Shown one piece after another: positions 20,756-31,477 of a stretch of 64,000 bases of DNA; the first letter of the stretch is position 1, and every line of letters begins with the position of its first letter. Made by a program: the position numbers and the translations under genes. The stretch is taken from NCBI GenBank assembly GCA_011390755.1, contig JAABRU010000008.1, positions 1 through 64,000 on the forward strand, read 5' to 3'. Source of the DNA: Desulfobacteraceae bacterium. Lineage in GTDB: Bacteria > Desulfobacterota > Desulfobacteria > Desulfobacterales > Desulfococcaceae. The notes beneath the pieces are model-generated. The model had not been told where the DNA came from. It was given only the letters and a program-made list of their open reading frames with translations, and did not search any database.

Positions 20756-21574
20756 AAATATTTTGGCAGGAATTGCTTTTGGATTCTGCTGTATTTTTTC
20801 CGGAGGTCTGCGGCAAAGGGGCGTTTTGTTTTTTTTTGATAAATCCCATGCACTGATATGGCAGAAACACAGGGGCACGGGGCCTCTGTATCACCGGGGA
20901 TGCGGGATTTTTACAGGCTTCTGCAATAAAAAAAATCAGACTGCTTATGCAGCAGCAGGATTTTGCGGCATTTTTTCACCTAATTTGGGGATTTTGGGGG
21001 CAGAGTGATTGAAAAAGCTGAAAAATGCTGTATATTTATATGATAAGTGCATTGATAAAATATCTGCCCCCTGTTTTCCTGCTGAGATCAGATTCTGCTT
21101 TCCTGTCCGGCTATGATATCATAATATATATCCTTCCTCCTGCGCGGTTTTTCTCAACAGTATGATGATATTCAGAATACAGGAACACCGGGGTCTTTGG
21201 GCAGATGGTGTATATTGCCCGGAAATTTTTTTCTTATCCCGACATGTGTAAATACAGATAAATTTTACAGTTTTTTCAGATTGTTGAATTTTATGTTTTT
21301 ATAATGACAAAAATTGTCACAATATTTGCAAAAAATGTTATGTTAAAACCGGATCGCAGGCAGATAACTGTGTGATATAAAAAATAAAATATTTTGAAAA
21401 AATGATGGCGGAAGCCAAAATAATAATCTGAAATAATAATATAATCTGTATTTTTGCCTGTCAGGCATACCAATTATACAAAAAGTTAATCCGGCATTAA
21501 ATGCAGCATAGGGGAATAATTCTTGCATATGCTTATACTGTCCGGATGTAACCCAAACGCTAAGGAGTAAAAAA

Positions 21575-22195
21575 ATGGAGAAAGCCTTTTCAGGATTCAA
21601 TCCCAAATCAAAAGGGTTCACTTTGCTGGAACTGATGGTTATTGTTGCGATTGTCGGCCTCATGGCTTCCATGGCCTTCAGTTATTATACAGGAACCCCC
21701 AGGGAGCGTATGCGGAGTGCATCCAGGGATGTGGTGTCCCTGATGCTTTCTGCAAAGGTCAATGCCAGAAAAAGCGGCAAAATCTGGTATGTGCAGTTTG
21801 ACACAGGCAGTCCCGGAAAATTTACTCTCTATGAAAGTGATGGTAACAATATTGATCCCGCAAATGATACTCCGCATAGCACAGTTGAACTCTCCAAATA
21901 TACGGGCGTTACCTTCGGTTCCGGGCATGGAAAAGACACCGCAAAGAAAACATACACCAAAATGGATGACGAGACCGTGGATATTCTCTATGATCCGGGA
22001 CCGGACAGCATAGATGACGGCATAACCGTATCGGACAACCGCTTTGTTTTTGATCCGGAGGGTCTGGCCAATACAGCTTCACTGGGTGCGGTTTATCTGA
22101 AAATAGGGAACGGGGATACAATGGTGGTGGAGCGCATGACCGCGGCCGGATTGATAAAAACCCGGCAGAATTTTGACGGTAACTGGAAAGAATAA
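21575..22195 (+). CDS. GspH/FimT-type minor pilin
   Basis: Prepilin motif KGFTLLELMVIVAIVGLMA; operon context. Confidence 0.88.
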   Translation: MEKAFSGFNPKSKGFTLLELMVIVAIVGLMASMAFSYYTGTPRERMRSASRDVVSLMLSAKVNARKSGKIWYVQFDTGSPGKFTLYESDGNNIDPANDTPHSTVELSKYTGVTFGSGHGKDTAKKTYTKMDDETVDILYDPGPDSIDDGITVSDNRFVFDPEGLANTASLGAVYLKIGNGDTMVVERMTAAGLIKTRQNFDGNWKE

Positions 22196-22216
22196 TAAAA
22201 ACAGGGGGATAAAGAT

Positions 22217-22639
22217 ATGGAAAACAGCATAGTCACAAAAAAGACAAAAGACAGAGACCAGAGCGGTTTTTCACTTATTGAAGTGATGATAGCGATGGTC
22301 ATTGTCAGTTTCGGTGTTTTGGGGACAGGTCTGATGCAGCTTACGGCAATCAAAGGCAATGCTTTCAGTATGAATGTTACCGAAGCCAATGCCCTGATTG
22401 CCAATAAGATTGAGGATTATAAGGGAAAGGCCCGGACAGATGACTTTGATGCAATCAAATCCGAGGCGGAAAAAGAGGTGAAGATGCATTCGGACGATCC
22501 CACAGTGTATAAACTCAGGACTGTTGTGCAGGATAATACACCCGAAAATGATTTGAAAACCGTTACTGTGGAAGTAAAATGGCAGAACAAAGGTGTGCAT
22601 TCCATCGCATGTCAGACAATTATTTCACAAGGAGACTAG
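22217..22639 (+). CDS. pilV: PilV-like type IV pilus modification protein
   Basis: QSGFSLIEVMIAMVIVSFGVLGTGLMQLTAI. Confidence 0.88.
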   Translation: MENSIVTKKTKDRDQSGFSLIEVMIAMVIVSFGVLGTGLMQLTAIKGNAFSMNVTEANALIANKIEDYKGKARTDDFDAIKSEAEKEVKMHSDDPTVYKLRTVVQDNTPENDLKTVTVEVKWQNKGVHSIACQTIISQGD

Positions 22640-22641
22640 AA

Positions 22642-23805
22642 ATGACACATTATTTAAAAAATAACAAATCCGGTTTTACCATGATCGAACTGCTGGTTTC
22701 CCTTGCCATTTTTTCCGTTGTCATTGTCGGCATGGTGGAGGTGTTCGGCAGCAGTTTCCGATCCTATGCGGTGCAGGGGGATCTGGTGGATTTACAGCAG
22801 AATCTGCGCATTGCCAAATCCATGATTGAACGGGATCTGCGCATGACAGGGAGCCAGGTCTCAGATAATTTTAACATGATGGGAAAAGAAGAAGTTATCC
22901 CTATTACTTTTGCCAACGGAGGTACAGGGAGTTCGGATAAACTGACAATTGAGTATATTGACTGGGCAGAAGGCTGCGGGACAAACACATCTTCCCTGCA
23001 GTCCTGTGACAGCCTGCCCATGCTGCTTCTGGCAGATAAATTTCTTGCTACCAGTTCCACCAATTTTTCCATTGCCGACAATGATGATGACGACAACACC
23101 AACCTTGCTGTGGAAGGATGGGATGAGGGATGTTTTTGCGGAGGGACGGAGTATGAAAGTCCCAAATTCGGTTTTATGGCGCTGATTATTGATGCAGAAG
23201 ATTCCAATAAAACCGGGACCTTTGTGGTTACGGGTGTAACACCGCATAAAAAAGACAGCACGGTGGCAAACGGCCCCAATGCCAAATTTGATCTGAATCA
23301 AAACGGATCAATTGACTCAGGTGAAACATTTGACAACAAGCTGGTAAATGATTTCAGTGAAAACAGCACCATCCGTTTCTTCCATCCCGAATTTGCAAAG
23401 GCCGCCACTTATGAACTCACCAAAGAAGGCGCGCTGCTGCGCAACGATGTTCCCATTGCCGAAAATGTGGAAGACCTGCAGTTTGCCTTCTGCGGCGATT
23501 TTGATGAAGACGGAACCGCCGACTGCCCGGCAGATACCACAAAAGGAGAATGGATTTACAAAGACAGTCAGTTGGAATCTAAAACCGATGATGACGGCAA
23601 TACGTATATGGATCTGAGTGATGATAACAAAGAAAATGTAAGATTTATCCATATCAGTATTCTTGGAAAAACCGAAAATACCCATGGAGAAAAAATATCC
23701 GGCAAACGCCCCGCCCTGGGAGACCATCCCGGAAGCAGCAGCGAAGATCATTACCGCAGGCGGCTGATACAGTCAACCATTCAGTTGCGCAATATTGCAT
23801 TATAA
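22642..23805 (+). CDS. pilW: PilW-like minor pilin
   Basis: KSGFTMIELLVSLAIFSVVIVGMVEVF; start set at MTHYLKNN. Confidence 0.85.
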   Translation: MTHYLKNNKSGFTMIELLVSLAIFSVVIVGMVEVFGSSFRSYAVQGDLVDLQQNLRIAKSMIERDLRMTGSQVSDNFNMMGKEEVIPITFANGGTGSSDKLTIEYIDWAEGCGTNTSSLQSCDSLPMLLLADKFLATSSTNFSIADNDDDDNTNLAVEGWDEGCFCGGTEYESPKFGFMALIIDAEDSNKTGTFVVTGVTPHKKDSTVANGPNAKFDLNQNGSIDSGETFDNKLVNDFSENSTIRFFHPEFAKAATYELTKEGALLRNDVPIAENVEDLQFAFCGDFDEDGTADCPADTTKGEWIYKDSQLESKTDDDGNTYMDLSDDNKENVRFIHISILGKTENTHGEKISGKRPALGDHPGSSSEDHYRRRLIQSTIQLRNIAL

Positions 23806-23824
23806 TGCGGCAAGGAGGATTGAA

Positions 23825-24475
23825 ATGATGAAGATATACAGCAATGGTATAAAAAATGAAAAAGGGGCGGCCATTCTTGCCACAATGATTACACTGATGG
23901 CCCTGACAGTCATCGGTATTGCAGCCACCCGCATGACTTCTTTTGAAAACGCAGACAGCGGAACCCAGAAAAGAAAACAGTCGGCCTTTTATGCGGCCGA
24001 GGCCGGGCTGGAACACGGAAAAGCCGTACTGAATAAAATTCTGGAAACACAAACCAAATTTGAGGGATGGGATTTTATCCTGGATGGAAAAACAACAGTG
24101 GACGGTTCCACATTGGCCAAGGCGAAAGGGACGGATTTTACAGACGGCGTGCCCCTGCTTTCCGATGTTTCCTTTTTTAACGGGAAATATACCTACAATG
24201 TAAGAATATGGAACAACGAAGAAGACAACGGTGGTGCCGAAGACGACACAGACAACACGGTTACCATGCGCTCCCAGGCCGAAGGGAAAAACGGTGAATT
24301 TGCCGCCGTGGAAATTTCCCTGGGAGCCGGAATGGGCGACGGCAGAACCCGGATTGCCGAAGAAAATATTGCACAGAAGCACGGCGGACCCATGAAACAG
24401 GGCAGCAGCAATGATGCGGAAGCCGTAGTAACCCAACAGATTGACGGTACTGCAAATTATCAGCTGAACGGCTGA
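23825..24475 (+). CDS. pilX: PilX-like minor pilin
   Basis: EKGAAILATMITLMALTVIGIAATRMTSFE; RBS aaggaggattgaa. Confidence 0.85.
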   Translation: MMKIYSNGIKNEKGAAILATMITLMALTVIGIAATRMTSFENADSGTQKRKQSAFYAAEAGLEHGKAVLNKILETQTKFEGWDFILDGKTTVDGSTLAKAKGTDFTDGVPLLSDVSFFNGKYTYNVRIWNNEEDNGGAEDDTDNTVTMRSQAEGKNGEFAAVEISLGAGMGDGRTRIAEENIAQKHGGPMKQGSSNDAEAVVTQQIDGTANYQLNG

Positions 24476-24548
24476 TTCAGGTGATTTCCCTTGCAGTTTT
24501 TATGCGGACCATTTTTCAGAAAAATAAATTATATTGAAGGAGGAGATT

Positions 24549-27500
24549 ATGAAAAAGAATCATATGCGGTCGTGCAGAACCCTGTGCGGCATGTCGCTTT
24601 TGTTTTTTATTCTGATGACAGCCGGGGGCGCATGGGCCGGAACCGAAATTACCGGCTGTGCCAATAATGCAAAAAAACAGTATAACGGCTATTTTGATCC
24701 CGGAGATTTTGAATTTGACGATGTGCAGCCCGGGGAAAGCAATAAAGGGCTGAACCTGCTTACGGGCAAAGATGCCATTAACCCCAACAGTATCATCATT
24801 CCCAAGGAGCAGGAAGTATTTGCCACCTACTTCTTTGAAGGAGCCGGTTATCAGTCTGACTTCGGATGGTTTCTTTACAGCGATGCCGTGGATAACAATG
24901 AAACCCCGGAAGATAAAAGTGACGACACCTTCATCGGATGGGATGCCCTGCTGAAAAAAGATAAGGATTTAAGGGCGGCAGGCAAAGACGGGGTTCTGCA
25001 TCCCATATTTATTAAAATCAATGATGATAAAAAAGATTCCACCTGGGAATCGGATAACAATTCAAAAGGGGTATTTGATAAGGCATCATATGGCACCGGC
25101 GGGGATTTTCCCGTGGACAATGAGGCCAAAATTGCAGACATCTCACAATACAACGACGGTTCGGATATTCCTTTTCTTGTCAATAATGACGGTGTTGTAA
25201 CCCCCCTGGATATGAAAAAATCTTTGGGAAACGGTGCAAGATTTGCCCCTGACACGGAAATTGTTTTCTTTCTGGCCGCCAACCACCGCTGGGATGCAAC
25301 AGGAAAAGCCAGCAGCACATTTTTCACCAAAACCGACTGGAACCCGGATCATCAGGTAATGAAGTGGAAATTCAGACTGTACAGAGAAAACTGTGCGAAT
25401 AATGACAACAGATGTGCTGAAATTTTTGAATGTTTTGACGATGCACGGGATATGGACTGTTTTGATGACTGCGCTAATGATGATATGGACTGTATAAAGG
25501 GCTGTTATAAAGATGATGCTGTGGCGGCCTGTAAATCTGCTATCAAAACATGTTTTGAAACAGACGGCTGCGATTTTAAACCCTGGTATATTACAAGTAA
25601 TAGAATGGTTCCCGAGGACAAGGAAATCGCTGCTTCTGCAACCGATCCCGGATGGCTGGACTTTGATCGTACAGATTACACATATAAGTCGGGCAAAAGC
25701 GTATCGCATTCCATCAGAAACAAAAATCACAGTAAATATCCGGGCCTTGTTTACGATCTTCAGTTGGAGGAAGTAAAATTTGATCCCATGGATCCCCCAA
25801 GTCCGCTGGTCGGGCCGGCAAAATTTAACCGGCGCTTCAAGCTGGGGGTGTCCGGCGGGGAATCCTGGAAAACAGATAACGGCTGGCTGGCTTCGGATGC
25901 TGTAAACCGTATGAATAATATCTTCGGTGTTTTTCTGGATGCAGATGATACCAGGATTATCAACTTTACCAACGGAGAAAAATATCCCCACGTCATTGTC
26001 GGCGCGCCCAAAGATGATCCCACCCAATGGGTGCTGGGATGGGATGACCAGCCCGGAACCGGCTGGACAGACCAGGATTTTAATGACATGGTTTTCCGTA
26101 TTGAACTGGAAGTTATGGGTGTGGCCAAACTCAAAGAAACCAAGGCCATTGTCCCCCCCGAAACCCTGACCGGCGAACAGCCCAATTATACGGCCGTATC
26201 CGTCCGGGTAAAAGATTTCATGCCCGATGACTGCGGTTACGGAGCCACCAAAATTGATTATTATGTTGCCTTAGACGGCGGAGTAAATGACGATTCCTGG
26301 ATCAAAGTGGAATGGGACGCGGTGTATGAATATAATCCCAATAACGAAAGAGTGGGAAATAAAATTGAAAACTGGGAAACCGGAAATCCCGAATACACCT
26401 TCCGGGAAGGCCGGGTGGATTTGGCGGATATGGGGGTCACCGGCAATCAGCTGGTATGGAAGGCCGAAATGAGCAGTAAAAATGAAACCTGCGTTCCTGC
26501 CATCATAGATGTGGAAATTGAAGGGGATGTGGCCATCAATGCCTATTTCTCCCGTTCATCCCCCACAGTACGCACCAATGTGGTCTATTCCGGAACCTAT
26601 GAAACCCCGGATTCTTCCTGGGAAGACAAATATATGCGGGGCCATGTGGTGGCCACCCGGATATATGATCCGGCCGATCCGGGAGAAAGAGATGAACATG
26701 GAAATGCGGGGGAATCCAAAACAGACAGAAGTTATCTCTGGGATGCCGGGGTGCAGTTGAACGCGCAGGAACCTTCGGCACGGAAAATTTATTATCCCGA
26801 TATAAGCTATCATATCGTAACAGATGAAGATGCCGGAAAAGTAACATTTACCAGCACCCAGACATATGAAGGGGAAAAACTGGACAACACCGTCATACAG
26901 GCCGGTTCTGTCATTATCACGGACGGCAACGAGGTGTTTACCGACAGCCACACCAATCAGTTGGTCGGGGATAAAGGCGGCAGCGGGTGGATTAACCGCT
27001 TTACCGGGGATTTTAAACTGACTTTCGGCGAAGAGTCCACGCCCGGAAATGAAGTGAGGGCATCTTACAAATATTACGAAATGAAACAGGCCCTCAAGAG
27101 TTTTGACACCACCAATGTCAATACAACGATGCTGAACCTGACAAATGAATATATCATTACCGACAGCGGAAAAATATATACAGACGATCTGGACGGTGAC
27201 GGGGCTTTTGATGTGACCAAGGATAAAAATTTTCTGGTCAACTGGACCCTCGGTTATAAAGACGGAAGCAGCACAAAAAAACCCTGGATACTGGGAGCCG
27301 TGGATCATTCCACCCCGGCCCTGGCCCATGCCCCCGGCAAGGCCGCCTGGTATGATAATCTGGATGATACGGAGAAAACTGCATATCAGAAGTTTATGAA
27401 AGACAATATCAACCGTCTTTCCCTGCTGCTGGTCGGGTCCAGGGACGGTATGCTCCATGCCTTTAATGCCGGGCATTTCCGCTGGTACAGTGATACGGAT

Positions 27501-28817
27501 GATGTTACAAAGGACGAAAGCGGTAATAACCCGAAAACCCCCTTTCAGGAATACAGAGGATATTTTGAATGGGACGGTGATTCGGATCTGGCCAATAAAG
27601 ATCATACTTACGGAAACGGAAATGAAGAATGGGCCTTTATTCCGGCCAATCTGCTGCCCCGTCTGAAAAACAATTTCAGAAAATCCGGCAGTCAGGCATA
27701 TGTGGACGCTTCCCCCGCGGTGGTGGATGTGTATGTCGGCGGTGCATGGAAGAGCCTGGTGCTCAGCGCGCTGGGCAACGGCGGGGATACCATTTTCTGT
27801 CTGGATATTACCTCCCCCCTGTCACCGAAATTCATGTGGGAATTCCAGGATCCGGATCTCTACCGAAGCAAATCCTCCCCGGCCGTGGCACAGGTGGGCA
27901 AAGTACTGCTCAACGGTGCATCCAAATGGGTCACATTTTTCGTATCGGGCGCACCGACCATGTGCTCAAACGATGCCGACGATGAATACTGCTATCCTTC
28001 TGTGTTTATGATTGATATGGCAGACGGTCGGGTGATCAAAAGAATCTTCCTGAATTCCGAATCCGAAGGAATGGGCGGTGTGCCCAGCGGACAGCCGGCC
28101 ATAATGGATTTGGACGGCAACGGATTTGCCGATGCCATGTATGTGGGAAGCAACAAAGGATTTATGTATAAAATCACCCTGCCGGATGAATCCGGTTCTG
28201 TGGCCGATATTGATGACTGTGCAATAAACGACAAAGTGCTGCCCATCTATGCATCCCCGGCCATAGTGAAAAACGAAGACAAGACAGTGGATATTTTCTT
28301 CGGCACCAGTGACAATCCCTATGAAAACGGAGATATGCCGCCGAATACCATCTACAGTTTTTATGTTTACAAAGACAAAGCCGCAAAAGGAACATGCGCG
28401 AAGGCCGAAGAGATATGGAAGCTGGATATGCCCGCGGGTCACCGCATCTTTGCCTCGGCCTTTGCCGCAGCCGGAAAAGTATATTTCGGAACATCCACCC
28501 AGGATACCGAAGATCCCTGCAGTCCTTCCCAGGCAAGCGGTGAAGGAGAGAAAAAAGGTCGGCTCTATATGCTGGATGTGGGCAGTAAAACCAAAGATTA
28601 TGTGGAAGTGGGTAATATCCGAAGCACTCCCATGGTGGATGACGGGCATCTCTATTATAAAACCATGGACGGAGACGCTTCCGGCGCCGAAGGCGATCTG
28701 AACTCCATCGGAGATGGTATTTATAATGACAAACCCTCAGAACTGGAAATTGGCGGTTCACTTTCCCCGCAGGTGCAATGGTGGAGAGAGGTTACTAAAA
28801 AAGCAGATTTGGAATAA
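24549..28817 (+). CDS. pilY1: PilY1-like pilus-tip/adhesin protein with DUF4114-like segment
   Basis: YPHVIVGAPKDD...TDQDFNDMVFRIELE; C-terminal propeller LLVGSRDGMLHAFNAG ... EEWAFIPANLLPRL; RBS gaaggagg. Confidence 0.88.
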   Translation: MKKNHMRSCRTLCGMSLLFFILMTAGGAWAGTEITGCANNAKKQYNGYFDPGDFEFDDVQPGESNKGLNLLTGKDAINPNSIIIPKEQEVFATYFFEGAGYQSDFGWFLYSDAVDNNETPEDKSDDTFIGWDALLKKDKDLRAAGKDGVLHPIFIKINDDKKDSTWESDNNSKGVFDKASYGTGGDFPVDNEAKIADISQYNDGSDIPFLVNNDGVVTPLDMKKSLGNGARFAPDTEIVFFLAANHRWDATGKASSTFFTKTDWNPDHQVMKWKFRLYRENCANNDNRCAEIFECFDDARDMDCFDDCANDDMDCIKGCYKDDAVAACKSAIKTCFETDGCDFKPWYITSNRMVPEDKEIAASATDPGWLDFDRTDYTYKSGKSVSHSIRNKNHSKYPGLVYDLQLEEVKFDPMDPPSPLVGPAKFNRRFKLGVSGGESWKTDNGWLASDAVNRMNNIFGVFLDADDTRIINFTNGEKYPHVIVGAPKDDPTQWVLGWDDQPGTGWTDQDFNDMVFRIELEVMGVAKLKETKAIVPPETLTGEQPNYTAVSVRVKDFMPDDCGYGATKIDYYVALDGGVNDDSWIKVEWDAVYEYNPNNERVGNKIENWETGNPEYTFREGRVDLADMGVTGNQLVWKAEMSSKNETCVPAIIDVEIEGDVAINAYFSRSSPTVRTNVVYSGTYETPDSSWEDKYMRGHVVATRIYDPADPGERDEHGNAGESKTDRSYLWDAGVQLNAQEPSARKIYYPDISYHIVTDEDAGKVTFTSTQTYEGEKLDNTVIQAGSVIITDGNEVFTDSHTNQLVGDKGGSGWINRFTGDFKLTFGEESTPGNEVRASYKYYEMKQALKSFDTTNVNTTMLNLTNEYIITDSGKIYTDDLDGDGAFDVTKDKNFLVNWTLGYKDGSSTKKPWILGAVDHSTPALAHAPGKAAWYDNLDDTEKTAYQKFMKDNINRLSLLLVGSRDGMLHAFNAGHFRWYSDTDDVTKDESGNNPKTPFQEYRGYFEWDGDSDLANKDHTYGNGNEEWAFIPANLLPRLKNNFRKSGSQAYVDASPAVVDVYVGGAWKSLVLSALGNGGDTIFCLDITSPLSPKFMWEFQDPDLYRSKSSPAVAQVGKVLLNGASKWVTFFVSGAPTMCSNDADDEYCYPSVFMIDMADGRVIKRIFLNSESEGMGGVPSGQPAIMDLDGNGFADAMYVGSNKGFMYKITLPDESGSVADIDDCAINDKVLPIYASPAIVKNEDKTVDIFFGTSDNPYENGDMPPNTIYSFYVYKDKAAKGTCAKAEEIWKLDMPAGHRIFASAFAAAGKVYFGTSTQDTEDPCSPSQASGEGEKKGRLYMLDVGSKTKDYVEVGNIRSTPMVDDGHLYYKTMDGDASGAEGDLNSIGDGIYNDKPSELEIGGSLSPQVQWWREVTKKADLE

Positions 28818-28868
28818 GAAATAAGGCTGCTTTGGGGCTTATCGCCTAAGGCATCTGTCGGAAAAATA

Positions 28869-28915
28869 AAAATCTCCGTATCGGGAATCATCACCCGATA
28901 CGGAGATTTTTTTTT
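28869..28915. terminator. Strong Rho-independent terminator
   Basis: AAATCTCCGTATCGGGaatcatcaCCCGATACGGAGATTTTTTTTT. Confidence 0.88.
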
Positions 28916-29071
28916 GCAGCCGGGGAAGGATACATTTTACAGGTGCGTCAGGGCTGTTACCTGATGCACCGCCTCAATACCATTAAGTTAAGGGCGGAGG
29001 AGTCCCGAACTGAAAATTTGGGACAGTGAAATGATGGGGAAAATCCGGCCAGAATTCCGTTTCACTTCCGG

Positions 29072-29494
29072 TCATTGAGCCTGCCGAAATGCGGCACTCC
29101 AAAATCTTGTTAAAAGAAAACGATAAATAAGTTCATCAATAAAATCCTTACCGGAAGGTTCAAGGAAATTTTCAATTAAATTTTTTATTGCTTCTGTTTT
29201 ATCATCTTCGTTTAAATGATTTGAAGCCTTATCAGATATACCGGCAGCGGTGATAAGGGATGAGCGTATTTCAGAAATATGTAATAACTGTGATGGTTTT
29301 TTCGTTCTTCTGCTTATAGATTTCAGAACTTTCGCTTCTTCAGCATAAGAGGTTGCCTTTCTGTTTTTTTCCAAAACCAGTGCAACGAAACCGGCACGGG
29401 TCTGTTCGTAGGGTGTTACCAAAGAGTCTGCTGAATTGAGATGATTTTTATAATTCAGGTTTTTCAATTGGGTTTTCTCCAGATGTAAACACAT
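29072..29494 (-). pseudogene. AvaI/BsoBI-like type II restriction endonuclease, 3'-truncated
   Basis: NHLNSADSLVTPYEQTRAGFVALVLEKNRKATSY...NLIENFLEPSGKDFIDELIYRFLLT resembles the recalled N-terminus of BsoBI; switches to unrelated repeat text after YRFLLT. Confidence 0.75.
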
Positions 29495-30421
29495 TTTCTT
29501 AATATTTCAAGACCATGTACACCCATTTGCTGACTGCTGTTTCCTTTACCGTTTGGCAGTACCAGTATATTTTCAATATTAAAACCAATACTTTCAGCAA
29601 TTTTTGACAAAATTAAATCTACTGAAATACTTGCTCCTGCATATCGTACATTGTCATTTACCATAAAAATTATTCCACCTTTTTTTAACAATCTGAAACA
29701 GTCCTGTATTACACAGACCATTTCATAAAAATATCCCTTAACCATTCTGGGTATACCGTTATTATTAAATTCTTTAACAGATTTTTTATATTCAAGATAT
29801 TCCAGAATTGATTGCAATAATTCATTTTCTCCACATGATTTAATTGCCGCATCCCAATTTTTGTTATAGTTTAGAAGATTTTTTTCACGATTTTCAACAG
29901 TGCAGCTTAACATTTTCTGGCGTAAATCTGTAAGTCCCTGTTCATTAATCCCCTAACATGGCATGTTCAAGAGCATATGTTCTCGTGTAGTCGTAACGGT
30001 TACAGTAAGGCGGAGATGTAATTATAGCCTGATATTTTAAATTTTGAAGTTTTGGTAATATGTTAAAACATGAATCAGAATATAATATAATATTTTTATA
30101 GTTGATATTTTTGCAGACTGTGTTTGAAAAAAGATCGAGTTGAATATTTGCATTGCTTACGTCATTAATTATTTCGTCAAGTTTTGAGATTATTGCCTCA
30201 TCGAATGTATAAATTTTGCCTTTGTCAAATGTGTTTTGTCCTTTTCTTCTTCCGGAGCGATAATCCCAGCGAAGAAATTGTCCGTCTTTTCTGGTATAGC
30301 TTATAGATTCTAAAATGCATAGTAATGCAAAGAATAAAATACCACTGATATTTTTATTTTCTTCATTTGATAGAAGAATTTCCTGAAAAAAGAGGACTGA
30401 CGTTATCAGGTGAGAAAACAA
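29464..30421 (-). pseudogene. Site-specific DNA methyltransferase (amino-MTase type), frameshifted and 5'-truncated
   Basis: IITSPPYCNRYDYTRTYALEHAMLG then a G-run frameshift, then INEQGLTDLRQKMLSCTVENREKN... in another frame. Confidence 0.78.
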
Positions 30422-31168
30422 AAATCAGCCACATAAACGGCGGATTTGATTTTCTTGGATTCAACATACGAAAATACAAAGGAACGCTGTTGACAAAACC
30501 GTCAAAATCAGGCATTGCATCAATAAAAGAGAAAATCAGGGAAACCGTAAAAACCAATAAAACAGTTAAAACTCAGGCCCTGATAAAAAAACTTAACCCT
30601 GTAATAAGGGGCCGGGGAAATTACTTCCGGCACTCAGCCGGTAAAAGGACTTTCACCGGTATTGACCATGCAGTATTTGAAATGACGTGGAAACGGGCAA
30701 AACGGAGACATCCCGGAAAATCTCCTAAATGGATTAAATCCAAATATTTTCAGCAGGAGAAAAACAGGAACCGGGTATTCAAAGAAAAAAGAAACAGACA
30801 TTCATTATTTAAAATGGATTCTATCCCTGTTCGGCGACACATAAAGGTTAAAGGGGAGGCGAACCCCTGTGACCCGGAATGGTACGAATATTTTACAGAA
30901 CGTGCCATGAAACTCCGAAAGCAAAACATCAGAACAGGACAGGATATTCTGTGGACAGAACAAAAAAGGCATCTGTCCGGCATGTCAGACCGAACCCGAC
31001 AAAGGGGAGGAATGGCACACACACCACCTGAAACCAGAAAGTAAAGGGGGGTAGGGACAGCCTGGAAAATCCTGTTCTGCTGCACTCCGTATGCCGCAGA
31101 CAGGTTCATGCAAACCCGAATACAGGATATTTATTGCCGGATGCTTCCCGGCATCTTATCAGGGCCTG
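30358..31168 (+). pseudogene. Group II intron reverse transcriptase/maturase remnant with HNH domain
   Basis: GFDFLGFNIRKY, LIKKLNPVIRGRGNYFRH, FEMTWKRAKRRHPGKSPKWIKSKYF; HNH text (GICPACQTEPDKGEEWHTHHLKPESKGG...LENPVLLHSVCRRQVHA) recovered across two 1-nt frameshifts. Confidence 0.85.
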
Positions 31169-31169
31169 A

Positions 31170-31380
31170 GTCGTATGAGGCGGAGCCTCACCTCCGGTGT
31201 TACGGGGCGGAGCCCCGTAACGGGTCCGGGGAGAGATTTTCATGCTTCGCTGTGACCGTCAGTCATGGCCCTTTATATGAAAGTGTCTGCGAAAAACCGG
31301 CCCTTCGGCCTTATTTTTCGCACTCCGCGCAGCCTTCATGTTTCGCTGTGAGTCACGTCTCATGACCGTTTATATAAAAA
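31170..31380. repeat. Repeat: gcggagcctcacctccggtgttacggggcggagcc followed by family D modules
   Basis: Shared with window start (1-250), 6885-7062, 20165-20660. Confidence 0.75.
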
Positions 31381-31477
31381 TGGTGAATGGTATCATCAGA
31401 TTCGGATGATCAGGAAAAGTAAATTTCTCGTATGCTTCAGGTATCTGCATCTGCAGCATACATTCAGGAGAAAAATC

